The position numbers and the translations under genes were made by a program. Positions 5,445 to 9,069 of a stretch of 9,069 bases of DNA are shown one piece after another (the stretch's first letter is position 1; each line of letters opens with the position of its first letter). Where the stretch lies: the NCBI GenBank assembly GCA_039819115.1, contig JBCBST010000126.1, positions 1 to 9,069 of the forward strand. The letters run 5' to 3'. The stretch is from JBCBST01 sp039819115 (GTDB lineage: Bacteria; Bacteroidota; Rhodothermia; Balneolales; Balneolaceae). Below the pieces are notes generated by a model, which was not told where the DNA came from, did not search any database, and saw only the letters and a program-made list of their open reading frames with translations.

Positions 5445-7499
5445 TTAATTGTCGATATTGAGGTTCATATCATCCCGGATTTGATTCCACCGCGCGTTGT
5501 CGGATCCATCCCCGTAAAACACATACGGCGTTACAAATATGACAAGCTCTGATTTTTCCGTGTCGGTAAACCGGTTGCGGAATAACCGTCCGAGTAAGGG
5601 TATACGACCTAAAACCGGAACCCTGGTTACCACTTCGGTTTCTGATTCCTCAATCAAGCCCCCCAAGATAATAGTTTCCCCATCCTGAAGCCGCACCGTG
5701 GAGTTTAAAATACGTTTGTTGATGGTAGGAGGAACATCAGGGTCTAAGGACCCAACCGGCGTACTGAACTCGGGGACAATCTCAACCGTCACCTCACCTG
5801 AAGCACTTACCCAGGGAGTGATCTCCAGCTTCACTACTGCTTCAATCGATTCAAACTGCTGGGCCTGTTGGGTGATAATCTGATTGGGAGATTGCAAAGG
5901 AGTTACCGTTTCCAGTAAAAAATACTGCTCCGTACCTACTTCGATACTTGCGGTGTATCCATTCAGGGTAGATATCTGTGGTTTGGACTGAATCGTTACC
6001 AGCCCCTCCTGGTCCAGGGCCTGAATCCTGAAAAAGAAATCGCGGGGCAGGCGACCCAGGTTTCGAATACCAAACAGGTTACCCCTGGATAAAAACGCGT
6101 TGTTAACATCCGCTCCGCTTCCCTGGGCAAGTAATCCCCCGGATTGCGTACCGTCGGTTCCGGGCTGACCAAAGAGTAATGTAAACGGGTTAAAATACGA
6201 GCTGTCCGGTGCCGCACCTTGGGCCAGGGAAACCCCCAATTCATACATATTCGAAGTCCGCACATCCACCACCAGCGTCTCGATGAGAATTTGAGGGGTT
6301 GGGTAATCAATTTCGGTGATAAAGTTTTCCAGCTCCACAATAACATCGTTGGTGCCAATCACCATAATCCCGTTTTGCTCTTTGATCACCTTTAACTCGG
6401 CATTGTTGCTGATACCCTGGGGTACCAGTTCAAGAGCTACATCGGGACGAATGTGTTTCAGACGGATCAGTTTGGTGGTGGCAATTCCACTCGTGCTCTT
6501 ATCCCCGATCACATAGATCTCTTTCTCCTTTCTAAACGTAAACTGGGTTCCCCTCAACAGGTAATTAAGAACTTCATCTACGGTAAGATTACTCGTTTTT
6601 AGCGTGATCTGGGCATCGGGCAAGCCATAGGTAATAATACTTACTTCCGATTGATAACTGAGTTCAGAGATGATATCTGCGATAGGTGCATTTGATACTT
6701 CCATGCTAACCAGTCCATCCTGAACCGATACCCAAAAATCGGATGAGGTATTTGCACCCTCCGCTCCGCCTTCACCAGACCGAAAACCCACCCGATCGAT
6801 GGTAAACACGCTGTCTTTTTCTCTGAGGGTGAACCCATTATTACTCAACATGGTCGACAGTCCCACTTCCAGTGGGATGTCCTGGAGAAATCCTTCGATG
6901 TTACCACGCACTCCATTACGGATCATGATATTCTGGCCCGTTTCCTGGGCAAAAAGCCGGACAAATTCCTGTACCGTTAACTCCTTGATGTCCATGAACA
7001 GACGATCATCTTCCAGCCGGATAATGGATTCTTCCCGAACCGGTTCTGCTGCTACCGGCTGATATTCCCGTACTCTGAATACCTGACCCGATTGGATTAA
7101 ACTCAGTCCGTTGGTCTGACAAATCTGGATGATGGCTTCGATCACGGTAACATCCGATAACTGAAACGTGAGCTGCCGGCTTACCCGGTTATCCACTAAC
7201 AAATTGACTCCGTATTGACGGCCGAACCCTCTGAGGAAATCCCGGGAGTCAATATTACGTACGTTCAGATTTTTAACCGTATCAAACAGCGCCGGGCCCA
7301 ACTGGTCATAGAAAATTTGGGTACGGGCAGTATCAATAAAGGAATAAAGATAGGTTTCAAACGGATCCGTTTCAGCTGGTTGGATGATCTGCGAGGAATC
7401 GGTATCCGCGGTCAGGCTAGAGTCCTGGCGAACCTGTGATTGAAGAGGGGTGGAAACAAGCCAAAGCCCGATTGCAACAGCACAACAAACAATTTTCAT
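5445..7499 (-). CDS. gspD: Outer-membrane secretin (GspD/PilQ family) with three STN-like modules
   Basis: Multimeric outer-membrane channel through which the substrate or pilus passes. The 684-residue protein has a signal peptide (about 1-21, Gln at +1), an acidic low-complexity stretch, then three consecutive STN/N0-like domains at about 73-145, 166-236 and 262-332. An N1-type ring domain follows (about 343-400, with the NGIMVIGTNDVIVELENFI element), and then the secretin barrel domain (about 403-660) with VPVLGRIPLLGRLF at 627-640 and the terminal ELVIFVTPYV. The C-terminus ends shortly after the barrel, so there is no visible S-domain for a pilotin; no AMIN domain is visible either. Most GspD proteins have N0, N1, N2 and N3; here extra STN-like modules replace N2/N3. 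It is the first gene of the run, 194 bases downstream of the lipoprotein gene, and has no clear Shine-Dalgarno. Whether it is orthologous to GspD or PilQ is open. Confidence 0.94.
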   Translation of the reverse strand: MKIVCCAVAIGLWLVSTPLQSQVRQDSSLTADTDSSQIIQPAETDPFETYLYSFIDTARTQIFYDQLGPALFDTVKNLNVRNIDSRDFLRGFGRQYGVNLLVDNRVSRQLTFQLSDVTVIEAIIQICQTNGLSLIQSGQVFRVREYQPVAAEPVREESIIRLEDDRLFMDIKELTVQEFVRLFAQETGQNIMIRNGVRGNIEGFLQDIPLEVGLSTMLSNNGFTLREKDSVFTIDRVGFRSGEGGAEGANTSSDFWVSVQDGLVSMEVSNAPIADIISELSYQSEVSIITYGLPDAQITLKTSNLTVDEVLNYLLRGTQFTFRKEKEIYVIGDKSTSGIATTKLIRLKHIRPDVALELVPQGISNNAELKVIKEQNGIMVIGTNDVIVELENFITEIDYPTPQILIETLVVDVRTSNMYELGVSLAQGAAPDSSYFNPFTLLFGQPGTDGTQSGGLLAQGSGADVNNAFLSRGNLFGIRNLGRLPRDFFFRIQALDQEGLVTIQSKPQISTLNGYTASIEVGTEQYFLLETVTPLQSPNQIITQQAQQFESIEAVVKLEITPWVSASGEVTVEIVPEFSTPVGSLDPDVPPTINKRILNSTVRLQDGETIILGGLIEESETEVVTRVPVLGRIPLLGRLFRNRFTDTEKSELVIFVTPYVFYGDGSDNARWNQIRDDMNLNIDN
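6504..7283 (-). repeat. Three tandem STN/N0-like modules inside the secretin gene
   Basis: Protein-level repeat of about 70-75 residues each, at secretin residues 73-145, 166-236 and 262-332. Each copy shows the same pattern: a starting beta strand (VKNLNVRNI, LFMDIKELT, VSMEVSNAP), a helix with a phenylalanine or isoleucine core (RDFLRGFGRQYG, QEFVRLFAQETG, ADIISELSYQSE), a strand pair, a T/P-h-x-E/D-x-h helix start (VTVIEAI, IPLEVGL, LTVDEVL), and a closing strand (VFRVREY, VFTIDRV, IYVIGDK). Identity between copies is low, so this is an old duplication and not a DNA-level repeat. Confidence 0.7.
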
Positions 7500-7636
7500 A
7501 AAGGAGCTATCAACTTCCCGTTTTTTATTGACCTTAGAGAATAAAGGTTTTTTCGATTAAATGAAGAGGAAAAGAGGATGGGTTAACGTCCTGAAAAGCT
7601 GATTTCATCGTTTGTATACATGGTCGTTCGCTTTGC

Positions 7637-7686
7637 AACCCTACAGACTCAGACCCGATTCCATTCAACCGTTCTTATGTAGGGTT
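7637..7686. repeat. 9-bp perfect inverted repeat in the secretin upstream gap
   Basis: AACCCTACA at 7637-7645 pairs exactly with TGTAGGGTT at 7678-7686, with a 32-base spacer. On the minus strand the first arm begins 8 bases after the lipoprotein stop codon. No T-run follows in that direction, so it is not a standard intrinsic terminator. It could be a transcript-end hairpin protecting the lipoprotein message, a factor-dependent termination aid, or a spaced protein-binding site in front of the secretin operon. The arms could also be coincidental. Confidence 0.4.
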
Positions 7687-7693
7687 TCGCCCG

Positions 7694-8296
7694 CTATTTG
7701 TTCCTTGGGTTGCTTATATCATTGAGCGGTATGCGATATTCTCCATTCGTTATTAATACCGTATCGGGCTGCTGGCGAAAGGTGTTATTGGGTTCTTTGT
7801 TGTCGTACACCGGGTCTATAACCACTTTCATGGAAAACGTTCCTTCGGCATATACCCGGTTTTCTTCATCCTTTTTGATTTCCACCGTAAACGTATTGAC
7901 CGAGTCTTCAATCGGGTAATACCAGGCTATAATGGCATCCCCGTCATTCTCGACATAGAACCCCCCTGTCCGTTGTTCATGTTTATCAGGTTTACGTAAC
8001 ACTGAAAAAGAATGAGCACCTGCTTGGTAAAAGTAGGAGAATACTATAGTATCATTATATGGATATCGTACACTATCGAATTGACTTGCAAATACCTGGA
8101 TCAGGGTATCTTGTTCAATAAACGTGAACCCAGTACGTGGAAAATCCCCACTCCAGGACTCACCATTTATAACCGCCTTCATATAGCCGTTAGGTTCAGG
8201 CTGGACTACTGCTGGTGGTGCCTCTTGAAGATCACAACCGGATGATAGAAATAACAGGAGTATGCAATTAATGGTTAGTAAACTATTCATTGCCAT
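7694..8296 (-). CDS. Lipoprotein with an N-terminal 'NGExW' beta-domain motif
   Basis: A 200-residue lipoprotein of unknown role. The signal sequence ends in LFLSSGC, giving a lipobox with Cys21 as the lipidated residue; the following DLQE is acidic, as often seen in exported Bacteroidota lipoproteins. After a Pro-rich linker (24-36) the mature domain starts YMKAVINGESWSG (38-50), the small-lipoprotein pattern with hydrophobic-x-V-N-G-x-x-W seen in many Bacteroidota proteins. An AEGTFSMKVVID segment (140-151) is also typical of that group. The remainder is beta-rich and ends in a polar tail. A second ATG at codon 3 (8290) is an equally good start. It begins 8 bases after the stop of the outer-membrane protein gene, so the two are probably co-transcribed. 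A role as secretin pilotin is conceivable only from its position; the sequence gives no support for that. Confidence 0.85.
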   Translation of the reverse strand: MAMNSLLTINCILLLFLSSGCDLQEAPPAVVQPEPNGYMKAVINGESWSGDFPRTGFTFIEQDTLIQVFASQFDSVRYPYNDTIVFSYFYQAGAHSFSVLRKPDKHEQRTGGFYVENDGDAIIAWYYPIEDSVNTFTVEIKKDEENRVYAEGTFSMKVVIDPVYDNKEPNNTFRQQPDTVLITNGEYRIPLNDISNPRNK

Positions 8297-8304
8297 TTCC
8301 CTGT

Positions 8305-8904
8305 TTACAACCTAAGCATTATAGTGGGCGAAAGAATGAGCTCTCCGAGACCAATACCCAAAAGAGCATGAGTACGAGCTTTCAAACCCAGGCTCAGTTT
8401 TGGGAAATGATAACTGTAGTTAACCTCCAAAAAAGAGCCACCTTCATTACTATTGATGCTGGTCCTGCTAATGAACGGAGTTATAGTACCGGGCTCAGCA
8501 CCATCTTCGAAAGCAACCTCAGCCACTTTACGTTCTACGTAAATGAGCCCCGAAGACAGAGATAGTTCATGATTTTTTTTGGCATCCAGAAAAAAAGGTT
8601 TTTCCACATGCAGGCTGTACAAGTAGTAATTGTTGTAGGTGCGCTCTCCTGCAAGTGACCCAAATTCATCAAAGGTATTAAATACCAGGCTTGTGGCTAT
8701 TTCGCCCCCTACATATAAACCGGTAGGTAATTTGAATAGCAGTCGGGAAAAGAACAGGTTGCCCGTTTCACCGGTACGACTTGGGTCATAATATCCAAAA
8801 CCCGTGCTTAATTTTATGGATGGGAGTGTCTGCTGGGCATGTGCAGTTTGTTGGATAAGTTGGCAAAGAGCGTAAATAAAGATAATCGAGTAGGCCTTGA
8901 TCAT
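8305..8904 (-). CDS. Small outer-membrane beta-barrel-like protein
   Basis: A 199-residue protein with a signal peptide (about 1-23, ending AHA with QQ after it). The mature chain is built of alternating hydrophobic/polar strands with aromatic girdles: IKLSTGFGYYD, FFSRLLFKLPTGLYVGGEIA, YYLYSLHVEKPFF, ELSLSSGLIYVER, FLEVNYSYHFPKLSLGLKA, ending ILSPTIMLRL. About eight strands can be picked out, which suits a small OmpW/OmpX-sized barrel. The last residue is Leu preceded by Arg, an acceptable barrel end. I do not recognise a specific family. It sits 64 bases downstream of the end of another probable outer-membrane protein gene with a similar C-terminus, and 8 bases upstream of a lipoprotein gene. 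No clear Shine-Dalgarno precedes the ATG. Confidence 0.8.
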   Translation of the reverse strand: MIKAYSIIFIYALCQLIQQTAHAQQTLPSIKLSTGFGYYDPSRTGETGNLFFSRLLFKLPTGLYVGGEIATSLVFNTFDEFGSLAGERTYNNYYLYSLHVEKPFFLDAKKNHELSLSSGLIYVERKVAEVAFEDGAEPGTITPFISRTSINSNEGGSFLEVNYSYHFPKLSLGLKARTHALLGIGLGELILSPTIMLRL

Positions 8905-8968
8905 TGTTTTGAAGATTTAAAAAAGGTTTTCGTGTCTATCGTAACAAATAAGTGTTCTCTATTTATGT

Positions 8969-9069
8969 CTATAGTCTCACACTTAATCTTGGCCCCACAT
9001 CAAAAAGAGCCTGATCACCCAGAAAACGGAATTGTCCTGTCATGCCAATTGAAACTTTTTCTAGGTCGG
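8969..9069 (-). CDS. C-terminal end of an outer-membrane protein gene (cut by the window edge)
   Basis: A minus-strand reading frame enters at the right edge and stays open for 32 codons to a TAG at 8969-8971. The encoded tail contains EKVSIGMTGQFRFLGDQALF and ends GPRLSVRL. It lines up with the end of the next gene's product (PKLSLGLKA ... SPTIMLRL): both have K-[VL]-S-[IL]-G-[ML], then, about 18-19 residues later, P-x-[LI]-x-[VL]-R-L at the stop. This fits the last two strands of a related barrel protein. Only the 3' end is present, so size and function cannot be judged. The call is from composition, strand, spacing and the resemblance to its neighbour. Confidence 0.6.
   Translation of the reverse strand, partial: DLEKVSIGMTGQFRFLGDQALFDVGPRLSVRL

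Noticed and set aside
5996..6358. 120-residue minus-strand frame inside the secretin gene
   Set aside because: Out-of-frame shadow of the secretin barrel coding sequence, rich in Trp and Arg with no coherent fold features.
7531..7553. Plus-strand ACCTT ... AAGGT followed by a T-run, like an intrinsic terminator
   Set aside because: Only a 5-bp A/T-rich stem, and no plus-strand gene lies upstream for it to terminate. In the minus direction it has no T-run and lies in the leader of the secretin message.
7621..7693. tRNA-like 3' end (minus-strand stretch ending in GACCA)
   Set aside because: No TTCRA T-loop or cloverleaf can be drawn; the resemblance is limited to the terminal bases.

Overview
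The window carries most of a compact type II secretion / type IV pilus-like machine from a Gram-negative, probably a Bacteroidota/Balneolota/Rhodothermota-type bacterium. That placement is inferred from several traits: signal peptides that tend to be followed by Gln, an SSGC-type lipoprotein, small outer-membrane barrel proteins, a near absence of Shine-Dalgarno sequences, and a secretin with extra STN-like domains. GC is moderate, roughly 45-50% in the machinery genes and lower elsewhere.

Layout. Bases 1-155 show no convincing gene. A plus-strand GspE/PilB-type ATPase (156-1328) follows. It is complete through its catalytic core and zinc motif but lacks the usual N-terminal domain. After a 132-base convergent gap with no clear terminator, everything else lies on the minus strand. 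In transcription order (right to left) these are: the 3' end of an outer-membrane protein gene cut by the window edge (8969-9069); a small outer-membrane beta-barrel protein (8305-8904); a lipoprotein (7694-8296); a 194-base gap with a 9-bp inverted repeat; then a tight seven-gene run. That run is secretin (5445-7499), a fused PilM-PilN/GspL-like protein (4064-5443), a PilO/GspM-like protein (3528-4067), a GspC/PilP-like protein (3052-3531), a pseudopilin (2640-3062), a short prepilin peptidase (1958-2614) and a small AT-rich secreted protein of unknown function (1461-1910). Junctions from the secretin to the pilin are a 1-base gap or overlaps of 4, 4 and 11 bases, so this is very probably one operon. 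No stretch over 300 bases lacks a gene.

How the parts would work together. The ATPase powers assembly of a pseudopilus from the pilin after the peptidase cleaves its leader. The PilMN, PilO and GspC-like proteins form the inner-membrane platform and periplasmic link, and the secretin forms the outer-membrane channel. A GspF/PilC platform protein and minor pseudopilins are not in the window and must be encoded elsewhere if the machine works. No PilT retraction ATPase is seen, and the transmembrane-anchored (not lipid-anchored) GspC-like protein leans towards secretion rather than twitching pili. The machine is a recognisable family member. Its distinctive points are domain losses and fusions (ATPase without N1 domain, PilM-PilN fusion, three STN-like modules, peptidase without methyltransferase domain) and the unknown secreted protein at the operon end.
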